A DNA stretch of 19,382 nucleotides from Ruminococcaceae bacterium UBA1438 (GTDB lineage: Bacteria; Bacillota; Clostridia; Oscillospirales; Acutalibacteraceae): the NCBI GenBank assembly GCA_002329285.1, contig DCTO01000027.1:1793-21174 (forward strand), in the 5' to 3' direction. The notes beneath the pieces are model-generated. The model was not told the origin of the DNA and ran no database searches. It saw nothing but the letters and a program-made list of their open reading frames with translations. Of the stretch, positions 1-6,886 are shown piece by piece; position 1 is the stretch's first letter, and each line of letters opens with the position of its first letter. A program made the translations under genes and the position numbers.

Positions 1-1316
1 AAAGCCTTGCAACTATTTATGTTCTTGCGCCAACGGCTTTGTTTTCCTCAATGGCGGCGGCGCGGCGTTCTGTTGCAGAGGGATATATGAATATGGTGCC
101 AACCTCGGTCAGCCAGGTAACGGAGGCAGTGTTCAAGGTTGTGTTTGGCCTGCTTTTTGCAAAATATACTATGGCGGCGCTCTATAATCAGTTTCTTTCA
201 ACAGGCGCAGTGCTTGGCATAAGCTGTGCTGATGAGGTTGAAGCGCTTTCTGCAATTTATCCCATAACCTCCGCCGCTTCAATCGGCGGCGTAACTTTCG
301 GCGCGTTCGCAAGCCTTGTTTATCTCGGCGCCTATTCCTCAATGAAATATAATTCCCGCCCGCTGAAAAGTCGATATAAAACCGGGGAGAGCGTCAGCGA
401 AATATTTCGCTTCTCTCTGCCGATAATTGCCTCAACTTTAATTCAGAGCCTTTCTGTTTTTGCATATAATTCTGCGGTTCAGTTTTGCCTTTCTCTTGCT
501 GATTTCAGCCTTCTTAAACAGGAATTTTCCGAGTGCCTTTCGGTTAATTCAACACCTGACGAGGACTTGATAACCTATATTTACGGCCTTTTTTCAACTG
601 CCCAGGATTTCAAAAATATTATTCCGGGCTTCACTATGGCGCTCGGAGTAGCAGCCGTTCCGGCGCTTTCCTGTGCGTTTGAGGATGAAAACAGGCAACG
701 GCTTTCTGCCCTTGCAAACAGTATTTTTAAATATACTGCGATTTTAAGCATTGGCGGGGGAGTGTATCTTTCGCTTGCGGCTTCCGATATGCTTTCAATT
801 CTTTATAAAGCTTCAAATTATGATATCGTTATCGGCTGCACGGGTTTAATTAGATTTATGGGCTTCACAATGCTGCTTTATTCGCTTTCCGGCGCTGCCG
901 TGTTTGCGGTGCAGGCAATCGGCTTTGCGTCAAAAAGCATTCCTGCGCTGATTGTAAGCGGAATCATCAGGGTTGCTCTTTGCGCGGCGCTTGTCAGCGA
1001 TCCGAGATTTAATATTTTAGGCGCGGCAATTGCCGATGCTGTTTCATATGCAGTTATTCTCGTTTCAAATCTTTATATTTTCAGAAAATACTCGGGCGTT
1101 AAATATAATTATTTGCAAATGCTGATTAAGCCTGCAGTCTGTTCTTTTGCGGCGTTTTTCGGCGCAAAGATTATTTATTCTGCGGTTTTTACTTCATCGG
1201 GAAATTTGTTGAATTTCCTTGTAATTACGGCGCTTTTCGGCATTCTTTTTACAGTGGGCATTGTTTTGTCAAAAACCATTAATTTTTCCGAATTTAAAAT
1301 CTTACGATATGGTTAA
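1..1316 (+). CDS. SpoVB/YabM-type MOP-superfamily flippase (5' truncated)
   Basis: This multi-pass membrane protein belongs to the polysaccharide/lipid exporter (MATE-like, MOP) superfamily that includes SpoVB and MurJ; members flip lipid-linked cell-wall or polysaccharide precursors. The reading frame is open from base 3 with no stop, so the gene begins before the window. A TTG at 39 is internal, because residues upstream of it continue the family pattern (a Pro-containing helix followed by an Arg-rich loop). About 437 residues are visible, against roughly 520-550 for the family, so the first few helices are missing. The visible part has alternating hydrophobic helices and the segment PTSVSQVTEAVFKVVFGLL, which matches the conserved PTaxSQxxE region of SpoVB. 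The position just upstream of mazG matches B. subtilis yabM. Whether it acts in spore cortex or vegetative wall synthesis cannot be told from the sequence. Confidence 0.85.
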   Translation, partial: SLATIYVLAPTALFSSMAAARRSVAEGYMNMVPTSVSQVTEAVFKVVFGLLFAKYTMAALYNQFLSTGAVLGISCADEVEALSAIYPITSAASIGGVTFGAFASLVYLGAYSSMKYNSRPLKSRYKTGESVSEIFRFSLPIIASTLIQSLSVFAYNSAVQFCLSLADFSLLKQEFSECLSVNSTPDEDLITYIYGLFSTAQDFKNIIPGFTMALGVAAVPALSCAFEDENRQRLSALANSIFKYTAILSIGGGVYLSLAASDMLSILYKASNYDIVIGCTGLIRFMGFTMLLYSLSGAAVFAVQAIGFASKSIPALIVSGIIRVALCAALVSDPRFNILGAAIADAVSYAVILVSNLYIFRKYSGVKYNYLQMLIKPAVCSFAAFFGAKIIYSAVFTSSGNLLNFLVITALFGILFTVGIVLSKTINFSEFKILRYG

Positions 1317-1339
1317 AAAACGGCTTAAATGCTTGCCTT

Positions 1340-1367
1340 TTGGGCATAGTTATAGTAAAATTATAAT
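1340..1367 (+). promoter_or_regulatory. possible promoter for mazG-hup
   Basis: A perfect TATAAT lies at 1362-1367. The best -35 at the right distance is TTGGGC (1340-1345, 16-base spacer), which is weak. It sits in the 81-base gap between the flippase gene and mazG, so mazG may have its own start site or may simply be read through from upstream. Confidence 0.35.
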
Positions 1368-1397
1368 GAATTCGTTAATCTGTGAAAGGCGCAAAAA

Positions 1398-2225
1398 ATG
1401 GCTGTTGATTTTGAACTTAAAGAACGATATGATGTCAATGATTTAGTTCAGCTTATCAAGGTCTTAAGGGCGCCGGGCGGCTGCCCTTGGGACAGAAAGC
1501 AAACCCACGAATCAATAAGAAAAAACTTTATTGAGGAAACCTATGAGGTTATAGAGGCAATCAATAAAAATAATGCCGATATGCTTAGGGAGGAGCTGGG
1601 TGATGTTCTGCTCCAGATAATGCTTCACACAGAGATGGAGCGTGAAAAGGGCAATTTTGGTTTTGATGACGTGGTTGATGAGCTTTGCCAAAAGCTTGTT
1701 ATCCGCCACCCTCATGTGTTTGGAGATGCTGTTGCAAAAGACAGCTTTGAAGCTCTCGGAAAATGGGATGAAATCAAGCTGCAGTCCAAGGGAATTAAAA
1801 GTCAAAGCGAATCCATGTTAAAGGTTCCCCGTGAGTTTCCCGCGCTTATGAGAGCACAGAAAATTCAGCAAAAGGCAGCTAAAGCCGGCTTCGATTGGGA
1901 TGACCTCAGCGGTGCCGCAGATAAGCTGTATGAAGAGATTAATGAGTTAAAAATTGCTTTGAAACAGGGAAATCAGCCTGATATTGAGGATGAATTCGGC
2001 GATGTTTTGTTTTCCTGCGTTAATATATCCCGCTTCATCGGGGTTGACAGCGAGGAGGCATTAACCGCTTCAACAGATAAGTTTTTAAACAGATATTTAA
2101 TTGTTGAAAGGCTTGCTCAGGAGCGGGGCGTCAATATGAAGGAGGCTTCAATTGATGAGCTTGATATTCTTTGGGAAGAGGCAAAGAAAATAATTGCCGA
2201 TAAGGCAAAAATGGAGGAATTGTAA
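1398..2225 (+). CDS. mazG: MazG nucleoside triphosphate pyrophosphohydrolase
   Basis: MazG hydrolyses (d)NTPs to the monophosphate and pyrophosphate, removing non-canonical nucleotides in the cytoplasm. The 275-residue protein has the two tandem MazG domains expected. In the first, [11 protein letters not shown] is at residues 27-37, EETYE at 46-50 and EELGD at 65-69, the EExxE/ExxD metal-binding pattern. In the second, EEINE is at 179-183 and EFGD at about 199-202. The start is ATG 1398 with AAAGG at 1385-1389. Unlike B. subtilis YabN, there is no N-terminal methylase-like domain. The stop overlaps the hup start by one base (TAATG), so the two are translationally coupled. The function is secure; the physiological substrate is inferred from the family. 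Confidence 0.95.
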   Translation: MAVDFELKERYDVNDLVQLIKVLRAPGGCPWDRKQTHESIRKNFIEETYEVIEAINKNNADMLREELGDVLLQIMLHTEMEREKGNFGFDDVVDELCQKLVIRHPHVFGDAVAKDSFEALGKWDEIKLQSKGIKSQSESMLKVPREFPALMRAQKIQQKAAKAGFDWDDLSGAADKLYEEINELKIALKQGNQPDIEDEFGDVLFSCVNISRFIGVDSEEALTASTDKFLNRYLIVERLAQERGVNMKEASIDELDILWEEAKKIIADKAKMEEL

Positions 2226-2497
2226 TGAACAAAACCGATCTCGTAGCAGCAGTTGCTACAAAAGCAGAACTTTCAAAGAAGGATGCAGACGCAGCAGTTA
2301 AGGCAGTTCTTGAAGCTGTAACTGAGGCTCTTGCAGACGGCGATAAGGTTGCACTTGTTGGCTTCGGCACATTTGATGTTAAGAAGCGTGCAGCTCGTAC
2401 CGGTAAGAATCCGCGTACAGGCGAATCCATCAAAATCGCTGCTGCTAAGGTTCCAACCTTTAAGGCTGGCGCAGCTCTCAAGGATGCTGTAAAATAA
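2225..2497 (+). CDS. hup: HU family DNA-binding protein
   Basis: HU is a small homodimeric nucleoid protein that bends and compacts DNA. The 90-residue length is exact for the family. The order is N-terminal helices ([21 protein letters not shown]), the [13 protein letters not shown] hairpin, the [12 protein letters not shown] flexible arm with the conserved NPRTG at the DNA-intercalating tip, and a short C-terminal helix. GGAGG at 2213-2217, inside the mazG end, is 7 bases from ATG 2225. CGT arginine and GCA/GCT alanine codons are frequent here compared with neighbours, which fits strong expression. A GC-rich terminator follows directly, so hup is the last gene of the mazG transcript. Confidence 0.97.
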   Translation: MNKTDLVAAVATKAELSKKDADAAVKAVLEAVTEALADGDKVALVGFGTFDVKKRAARTGKNPRTGESIKIAAAKVPTFKAGAALKDAVK

Positions 2498-2520
2498 TTC
2501 AGAGAAACGGTAGATTCTCA

Positions 2521-2550
2521 GCCGCCGCGCAAGCGGCGGCTCAATTCTTT
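2521..2550 (+). terminator. intrinsic terminator after hup, GNRA loop
   Basis: A perfect 8-bp stem of alternating G/C (2521-2528 with 2533-2540) closes a GCAA tetraloop (2529-2532), a GNRA loop. It is followed by a T-rich tail (2541-2550, TCAATTCTTT). The A/T pair at 2520/2541 can extend it. The tail is interrupted, so read-through into rqcP, whose start is 17 bases beyond, is likely partial. Confidence 0.8.
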
Positions 2551-2566
2551 TCCAGAGGTTTTTATT

Positions 2567-2806
2567 ATGAGGCTTGATAAGTATTTAAAGGTTTCAAGAA
2601 TAATCAAACGCCGCACTGTCGCCAATGAGGCGTGCGATGCCGGCAGGGTGCTTGTTAACGGCAAGGTTCAGCGGGCTTCTTATGATGTTAAGGTCGGCGA
2701 TATCATCACGGTTAATTTCGGCACACAGGCTAAGGAATATCAGGTGCTTGAGGTTTTGGAGCATGCTCTCAAAGAGGATTCTTCAAAAATGTTTAAGCAG
2801 CTTTGA
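2567..2806 (+). CDS. rqcP: RqcP (YabO), S4-domain ribosome quality control factor
   Basis: RqcP is a small S4-domain RNA-binding protein that, with RqcH, supports poly-alanine tailing on stalled 50S subunits. The 79-residue protein is almost all S4 domain: RLDKYLKVSRIIKRRTVANE (residues 2-21) followed by GRVLVNGKVQRASYDVKVGD, the usual S4 helix pair and strand. AGAGG at 2554-2558 is 8 bases before ATG 2567. It lies between hup and yabP, in the same order as yabO in B. subtilis, which separates it from the longer Hsp15 heat-shock homologue. The role is from established work on the family, not from this sequence. Confidence 0.93.
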   Translation: MRLDKYLKVSRIIKRRTVANEACDAGRVLVNGKVQRASYDVKVGDIITVNFGTQAKEYQVLEVLEHALKEDSSKMFKQL

Positions 2807-2817
2807 TTTATGTAATT

Positions 2818-2858
2818 AATCATCCTTTTAAAGCATATGCTTTAAGGGTGATTTTTTT
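2818..2858 (+). terminator. terminator-like hairpin abutting the yabP start
   Basis: A long stem pairs AATCATCC (2818-2825) with GGGTGATT (2846-2853), then TT with AA, then AAAGC (2830-2834) with GCTTT (2839-2843) around an ATAT loop, with two unpaired T on the 5' side. A run of seven T (2852-2858) follows and ends exactly at ATG 2859. The shape is that of an intrinsic terminator for rqcP. The 3' arm holds AAGGGTG (2844-2850), the only Shine-Dalgarno candidate for yabP. Confidence 0.7.
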
Positions 2859-3134
2859 ATGGAAGATAAGCTTAAAAGAACACATAGCCTTAAACTTGAA
2901 AACAGAAACGGACTAAAGCTGACCGGGGTAACGGATGTTGATTCCTTTAATGACGAAAGCGTTGTGGCTTATACGGATTACGGCTCTCTTTCAATCAGCG
3001 GGGAGGGGCTTAACGTTAAAGAGCTGAATCTTGCAAACGGAACTCTTGAGGTTGAAGGGGAAATTGCCGCTCTTGTTTACAGCTCACGGATTTCCAAAGA
3101 AAAAGGCTTTTTCAAAAGGCTCTTCAGTGCTTAA
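2859..3134 (+). CDS. yabP: sporulation protein YabP
   Basis: YabP is a small protein needed for normal spore assembly in Bacillus and conserved in endospore formers; its molecular activity is not known. The 91-residue sequence shows the family pattern: an N-terminal HSLKLENRNGLKLTGVTDVDSFND stretch split as HSLKLENR and TGVTDVDSFND (residues 9-30), a central YTDYGSLSISGEGLNVKELN, then GTLEVEGEIAALVYS. Start ATG 2859 follows AAGGGTG at 2844-2850. Its stop overlaps the proposed yabQ GTG start by a few codons, so the pair is probably co-translated. It is almost certainly used only during sporulation. Confidence 0.92.
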   Translation: MEDKLKRTHSLKLENRNGLKLTGVTDVDSFNDESVVAYTDYGSLSISGEGLNVKELNLANGTLEVEGEIAALVYSSRISKEKGFFKRLFSA

Positions 3135-3612
3135 AGTTTTCCTTTATTTTTTTATTTTCGGTCTCGTTACGGGTGCGGTTTATGATGCTTTTCGTTTTTT
3201 CAGGATATTATTTAATAATAAGGCTGTTTCGTTTGTGCTTGATTTCTTTTTTTGCGCCGCTTTTTCACTTTCGTTCTTTGTTTTATTGCTTGGATTCAAT
3301 AACGGATCTGTAAGGGCAATATACTTTACAATTACTTTTTTCGGATTTTTTCTCTATGTTTTTACCATAATGTTGATACATTGTCAAAAACAAAGAAAAA
3401 CCGCTTTGTTATTGAGAAAATCGGCAAAAAAATCTTTAAAAAAATTAAAAAAAGACTTGCATTTTATATGGGTTATGTATTATAATATTTTTGTTAAGCT
3501 TAAAGCCTTTACCAAAAGCAAATTCCGTAAAGGTAAAAAGCTTTCAAAGAAAAACAAAGCGCAAAGGGATTTTCAAAATGAAAGAGCTTTTTCAGACTTT
3601 AAAACAGAATAA
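3127..3612 (+). CDS. yabQ: sporulation membrane protein YabQ
   Basis: YabQ is a spore cortex-associated membrane protein of the mother cell. I place the start at GTG 3127 (161 residues): it overlaps the yabP stop by 8 bases, has AAGG at 3116-3119, and makes the first transmembrane helix begin at residue 4, as in the family. A longer in-frame ATG at 3031 would add 32 residues that only shadow yabP. Helix 1 contains the signature FGLVTGAVYDAFRFFR. Two or three further hydrophobic segments follow (about residues 30-90), then a very Lys-rich cytoplasmic tail (KKSLKKLKKDL and KGKKLSKKNK). The end overlaps divIC by 35 bases. Confidence 0.85.
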   Translation: MLKVFLYFFIFGLVTGAVYDAFRFFRILFNNKAVSFVLDFFFCAAFSLSFFVLLLGFNNGSVRAIYFTITFFGFFLYVFTIMLIHCQKQRKTALLLRKSAKKSLKKLKKDLHFIWVMYYNIFVKLKAFTKSKFRKGKKLSKKNKAQRDFQNERAFSDFKTE

Positions 3613-3886
3613 AAAATTCCGTCTCCTTTCAGTTATTGTTCCGCTTGCAATTGTTTTTGTTATCTGCAGCTCGGTTATCGTTGCTCAGTCGGCAGATATC
3701 AGCAGGCTTAAAAAGCAGGAGGCTGCTTATTCTGCTCAGCTTTCCGCTCAGGAGGAAGAGAATGAGCAATTAATTGCCATTCTTGATTCTAATGATAAGG
3801 ATAGCTATATTGAGCAAAAGGCTCGTGAAAAAGGTTATGTAAAATCCGATGAGGTCGTTTTTTACGATATTTCGGGAAGCAACTAA
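3578..3886 (+). CDS. divIC: DivIC/FtsB-type septum formation initiator
   Basis: DivIC is a bitopic membrane protein of the division complex; it pairs with FtsL and helps activate septal wall synthesis. The chosen start, ATG 3578, has AAAGGG at 3563-3568 and gives 102 residues. An in-frame ATG at 3491 would add 29 Lys-rich residues translated out of frame from the yabQ tail, so I reject it. The order is a short basic cytoplasmic N-terminus, one transmembrane helix (about residues 16-38, LLSVIVPLAIVFVICSSVIV), then a coiled coil (SRLKKQEAAYSAQLSAQEEE) and the short C-terminal region IEQKAREKGYVKSDEVVF typical of DivIC/FtsB. Confidence 0.92.
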   Translation: MKELFQTLKQNKKFRLLSVIVPLAIVFVICSSVIVAQSADISRLKKQEAAYSAQLSAQEEENEQLIAILDSNDKDSYIEQKAREKGYVKSDEVVFYDISGSN

Positions 3887-3900
3887 TTCAATAAAATTTT

Positions 3901-3930
3901 AAGCCGGGATTATTCTCGGCTTGTTTTTTT
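3901..3930 (+). terminator. intrinsic terminator after divIC
   Basis: A 9-bp stem AAGCCGGGA / TCTCGGCTT (3901-3909 with 3914-3922, one G-T wobble) has a TTAT loop and is followed by seven T (3924-3930). It closes the yabM-divIC region. Confidence 0.9.
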
Positions 3931-3949
3931 GTTTAATATCGTTTATTAT
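3921..3949 (+). promoter_or_regulatory. possible promoter for the fumarase-alpha/methyltransferase pair
   Basis: TTGTTT (3921-3926) and TATTAT (3944-3949) are 17 bases apart in the 93-base gap before 3980. The -35 lies inside the T-tract of the divIC terminator, a compact arrangement. The -35 match is weak, so this is a suggestion. Confidence 0.4.
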
Positions 3950-3979
3950 AGTTTTATCAAATTTAAAGGATAGTTTGTT

Positions 3980-4825
3980 ATGAGAGAAATTAACGCCTCT
4001 GAAATCACGGCTGCCGTTAAGGAGCTTGTGATAAAAGCAAATAAAATTTTGCCCGCTGATTTGGTTTCCTGCATCTCGTGCTTTGAAGGAGCGGAAAATA
4101 ACGAAACCGCAAAATCCATTCTTTCCGATCTTCAGGCTAATATTGATGCCGCAAGAGAGCTGGATATTCCCGTCTGCCAGGATACCGGCATGGCTGTCAT
4201 CTTTGCGGAAATCGGTCAGGATGTTCACATCGTCGGCGGCTCTTTTGAAGCTGCGGTTAATGAGGGCGTATCTCAGGGCTATGTTGATGGGCTTTTGCGC
4301 AAATCCGTTGTTCGCGATCCTTTCTTTGACAGGGTTAATACAGATGATAACACCCCCGCAATTATTCACACCCGCGTTGTTGCCGGTGATAAAATAAAAA
4401 TTACTGCCGCTCCCAAAGGCTTCGGCAGTGAAAATATGAGCAGGCTAAAGATGTTCACTCCCAGCGCAAAAAGGGAGGATATCATTGCTTTTGTGCTTGA
4501 AACGGTCAGGCTTGCAGGTTCAAATCCCTGCCCTCCGATTGTTGTCGGCATCGGCATCGGCGGCGATTTTGAATATAGCGCCGTGCTTGCAAAAAAAGCG
4601 CTTTGCCGCTCTGTTGAAAAAAGAAATGAAAATCCGCTTTATGCAGAGCTTGAGCAGGAGCTTTTGGATAAAATTAATTCTCTTGATATCGGCCCGCAGG
4701 GCTTTGGCGGCAAAACAACTGCACTTGCTGTTAATATTGAAACTTATCCCACTCATATTGCAGGCATGCCCGTGGCGGTTAATATCGGCTGCCATGTAAC
4801 AAGGCATGCTTCAAAGGAAATTTAG
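3980..4825 (+). CDS. class I fumarate hydratase / L(+)-tartrate dehydratase alpha subunit
   Basis: Class I [4Fe-4S] hydro-lyases interconvert fumarate and malate (or dehydrate tartrate); in many anaerobes the catalytic iron-sulfur domain and a smaller domain are separate alpha and beta subunits. This 281-residue protein is the full alpha subunit. The three expected cluster ligands are visible: C66 in PVCQDTGM, C184 in SNPCPP and C271 in NIGCHVTRHA. Other family segments are DNTPAIIHT (residues 123-131), PKGFGSENMSRLKM (145-158) and GIGIGGDFE (190-198). ATG 3980 follows AAAGGA at 3965-3970. No beta subunit lies on either side; the next gene, 3 bases on, is an RNA methyltransferase. Fumarate and tartrate specificity cannot be separated from sequence alone. 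Confidence 0.9.
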   Translation: MREINASEITAAVKELVIKANKILPADLVSCISCFEGAENNETAKSILSDLQANIDAARELDIPVCQDTGMAVIFAEIGQDVHIVGGSFEAAVNEGVSQGYVDGLLRKSVVRDPFFDRVNTDDNTPAIIHTRVVAGDKIKITAAPKGFGSENMSRLKMFTPSAKREDIIAFVLETVRLAGSNPCPPIVVGIGIGGDFEYSAVLAKKALCRSVEKRNENPLYAELEQELLDKINSLDIGPQGFGGKTTALAVNIETYPTHIAGMPVAVNIGCHVTRHASKEI

Positions 4826-4828
4826 CGT

Positions 4829-5944
4829 ATGTATTTTTATATGGTTGCAACCTGCCTTCTCGGCTTAGAGGGCCCGGTTGCCGATGAATTAAAATTTATG
4901 GGCGCTGAAAACGTTGCCGCTGAAAACGGCAGGGTTTTCTTTGAAGGAAACGATGAAATCCTTGCCCGCGCCAATCTTAACTGCCGCTTTGCAGAGCGCG
5001 TACTGATTGTGATGGACAGGTTTAAGGCTGTAAGCTTTTCAGAGCTTTTTGATAACACAAAGCTGATTAACTGGTCTGATTTTATCGGCTCGAGGGACAC
5101 TTTTCCCGTCAAGGGCTATTGCCTTAATTCGGAGCTTCATTCTGTTCCCGATTGCCAGAAAATCATTAAAAAAGCTGTGGTTGAAAGCCTAAAAGAGGAT
5201 TATAATATCTCCTGGTTTGAGGAAACCGATGCTGTTCATCAGATTCAGTTTTCAATAATTAAAAATGACGTCACTCTTATGATTGACACCTCGGGAGTTC
5301 CGCTTCATAAAAGGGGTTATCGCCCCGCGGCAAATGCTGCTCCGATAAGGGAAACACTTGCCGCCGCAATGTGCAGCCTTTCAAAGCTTCGCCACTATCA
5401 CAGTATGTATGACCCCTTCTGCGGCAGCGGCACTCTGCTGATTGAAGGCGCGCTTCTTGCAAATAATATTGCCCCGGGAATAAATCGCAATTTTGATGCC
5501 GAAAGATGGGGGCTAATTTCAAATGACGTCTGGAAATCGGAGCGCAGCCGATGCGGCGAGCTTGTTAAGACAGACACTGATTTCGTCGCCTTCGGCAGCG
5601 ATATTGATAAAAAAGTGCTTGATTTAACCCTCGTTAATGCAAAAAGGGCAGGCGTTGATAATTTCCTGCGATTGTCAAGATGCGATATTAAAGCTTTTAA
5701 TCCAACCACGGAGAGGGGCACTCTGGTAACCAATCCGCCATATGGCGAGCGTATGCTTGATATCAGAGAGGCCGAAAGACTTTATAAAATTATGGGTGAA
5801 CGCTTTGTTGCAAGAAAAGGTTGGAGCTATGGAATTATTTCCCCTGATGAAGAATTTGAAAAATGCTTTGGCAGAAAGGCGGATAAGCGACGCAAACTTT
5901 ATAACGGCATGATTAAATGCCAGTATTATATGTATTTTAAATAA
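4829..5944 (+). CDS. THUMP-domain class I rRNA methyltransferase (RlmL/YpsC type)
   Basis: This is a SAM-dependent methyltransferase of the RlmL N-terminal-domain/YpsC family, which makes N2-methylguanine in 23S rRNA (G2445 in E. coli). The 371-residue protein has a ferredoxin-like plus THUMP region at about residues 1-155, the linker HKRGYRP (160-166), the SAM-binding DPFCGSGTLLIEGA (195-208) and the catalytic motif TNPPYGERM (301-309), the NPPY of base N-methyltransferases. It lacks the RlmK half that is fused to RlmL in gammaproteobacteria, as is normal in Firmicutes. AAAGGA at 4813-4818 serves ATG 4829. It is 3 bases after the fumarase alpha stop, so the two share a transcript without an obvious functional link. 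The exact target base is inferred. Confidence 0.9.
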   Translation: MYFYMVATCLLGLEGPVADELKFMGAENVAAENGRVFFEGNDEILARANLNCRFAERVLIVMDRFKAVSFSELFDNTKLINWSDFIGSRDTFPVKGYCLNSELHSVPDCQKIIKKAVVESLKEDYNISWFEETDAVHQIQFSIIKNDVTLMIDTSGVPLHKRGYRPAANAAPIRETLAAAMCSLSKLRHYHSMYDPFCGSGTLLIEGALLANNIAPGINRNFDAERWGLISNDVWKSERSRCGELVKTDTDFVAFGSDIDKKVLDLTLVNAKRAGVDNFLRLSRCDIKAFNPTTERGTLVTNPPYGERMLDIREAERLYKIMGERFVARKGWSYGIISPDEEFEKCFGRKADKRRKLYNGMIKCQYYMYFK

Positions 5945-5950
5945 TAAATT

Positions 5951-5980
5951 AAGGACACGGATTTACTCCGTGTCCTTTTT
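5951..5980 (+). terminator. bidirectional intrinsic terminator between convergent genes
   Basis: A perfect 11-bp stem AAGGACACGGA / TCCGTGTCCTT (5951-5961 with 5967-5977) with loop TTTAC is followed by T to 5980. The opposite-strand gene ends at 5980, so its stop codon touches the T-tract. Read leftward, the same stem is followed by an AT-rich tail and probably ends that transcript too. Confidence 0.88.
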
Positions 5981-6693
5981 TACTCTTTTGGTTTCATTGC
6001 GTTATAGGAGGTTAAAACTGCTTCGTCGCTGATATTGCATTCAAGCTCCCAAAGCGGCACCTTTGAGAAAAGCTCATCCAGCACGTCAAGAAGATTTTCC
6101 ATCGCTTCTGCGCCAAGCTTTCTCACCGTCTGTGCAAAAATGTTGTAAATTGCTTTTGAGGTGTCGGCTTTTTTGATGCTGTTTTTCTCGCTTCTTTCAA
6201 GAAAGCAGATGCCTGCAAGCGGAACGATTTCAGGTGTTGAATAATCGTATTTGCCGCTCCAAGGCGTTCCGCAAGCGTAAACTCTGCCGTCAATAATTCT
6301 GATTGCGGGCTTATCGTCATTAAGAATGTGAGCGTGCTCGCCGAAATGCTTAAGCCAAAGCTGGGTGTGGGTTGATTTTCCAACCCCGCTGTTTGCGGAA
6401 AAGGCATATGCCCAACCGTCAACAACAACGCAGGAGGAGTGCAGCAAAATTCCCCTGTATTTAATCAGCTGCGTGTAAAAATCAGAGCCGGTGAGCATAT
6501 ATTCCCAGTCACCTTGATTAAGCTCGGGGTGCTCTGCCATTGCCTCCTTAATTCTTTCCGGGGTAACGTCAATGGTGATGTCAATATTCTTTTCGTCCTG
6601 GTTTTCGGCGTAATAGGGAAGCGCCTGCCTGCCTGTTCTGCCGCCGGTGTTTTTCAAATCAATTTTAAGCCCTGCAATATCGCAAATAGCCAT
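5980..6693 (-). CDS. HPr-kinase-like P-loop protein, stand-alone
   Basis: This 237-residue protein resembles the C-terminal kinase domain of HPr kinase and related HprK-like/PEP-carboxykinase-fold proteins. The P-loop is SANSGVGKSTHT (residues 99-110). LNDDKPAIRI (124-133) corresponds to the ADDAVEI segment of HprK, and CGTPWSGK (141-148) to the GTP-x-x-G segment seen in this group. The N-terminal 90 residues do not look like the HprK regulatory domain, and the HprK signature around GRNLAVIIE is absent. The true hprK is at 14455. It is probably a single-gene transcript, with AGAGG 6 bases before the ATG (6700-6704 on the plus strand) and its own promoter. HprK-like proteins elsewhere phosphorylate small molecules or peptides; the substrate here is unknown. 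Confidence 0.75.
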   Translation of the reverse strand: MAICDIAGLKIDLKNTGGRTGRQALPYYAENQDEKNIDITIDVTPERIKEAMAEHPELNQGDWEYMLTGSDFYTQLIKYRGILLHSSCVVVDGWAYAFSANSGVGKSTHTQLWLKHFGEHAHILNDDKPAIRIIDGRVYACGTPWSGKYDYSTPEIVPLAGICFLERSEKNSIKKADTSKAIYNIFAQTVRKLGAEAMENLLDVLDELFSKVPLWELECNISDEAVLTSYNAMKPKE

Positions 6694-6724
6694 AATAAAC
6701 CTCTTATTTGTTAATCTGCTTGTT

Positions 6725-6753
6725 AGTATAATTTATTTTATCGTCATAGTCAA
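6725..6753 (-). promoter_or_regulatory. sigma-A-type promoter for the HPr-kinase-like gene
   Basis: Read on the minus strand, TTGACT (6748-6753) and TATACT (6725-6730) are exactly 17 bases apart, each matching five of six consensus positions. Transcription would start near 6718, giving a leader of about 25 bases. Confidence 0.75.
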
Positions 6754-6795
6754 GCAACGGAAAAATTTGATTTCAAATTTATTTTATAAAAATTA

Positions 6796-6824
6796 TTGAC
6801 AAAAATGTCTTTTTAATGTATTAT
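6796..6824 (+). promoter_or_regulatory. sigma-A-type promoter for dinB
   Basis: A perfect TTGACA (6796-6801) is followed, after 17 bases, by TATTAT (6819-6824). This is one of the best promoters in the window. The start site would fall in or next to the LexA-like box. Confidence 0.8.
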
Positions 6825-6838
6825 AAAACAAATGTTCG
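6825..6838 (+). promoter_or_regulatory. candidate LexA (SOS) operator
   Basis: AAAACAAATGTTCG matches 12 of 14 positions of the Gram-positive SOS box CGAACRNRYGTTYG; the two mismatches are the outer bases of the left half. It lies directly downstream of the -10 element over the expected start site, where a repressor would block transcription, and the gene behind it is the translesion polymerase dinB, a common LexA target. Confidence 0.6.
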
Positions 6839-6886
6839 AAAAGGCTAAAAACGCCATTTTAAATCATAAGGGCAGGGGGTGCCGTT

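Noticed and set aside
1261..1446. 61-codon plus-strand frame bridging the flippase end and the mazG start
   Set aside because: It overlaps both real genes in another frame; the mazG start at 1398 is better supported.
2831..2840. Sigma-E-like -10 (CATATGCT) before yabP
   Set aside because: Only a partial match, no convincing -35 at the right distance, and it is part of the hairpin; not enough to call a sporulation promoter.
3031..3126. Longer yabQ start at ATG 3031
   Set aside because: The extra 32 residues lie over yabP and do not resemble YabQ; GTG 3127 places the first helix at the N-terminus as expected.
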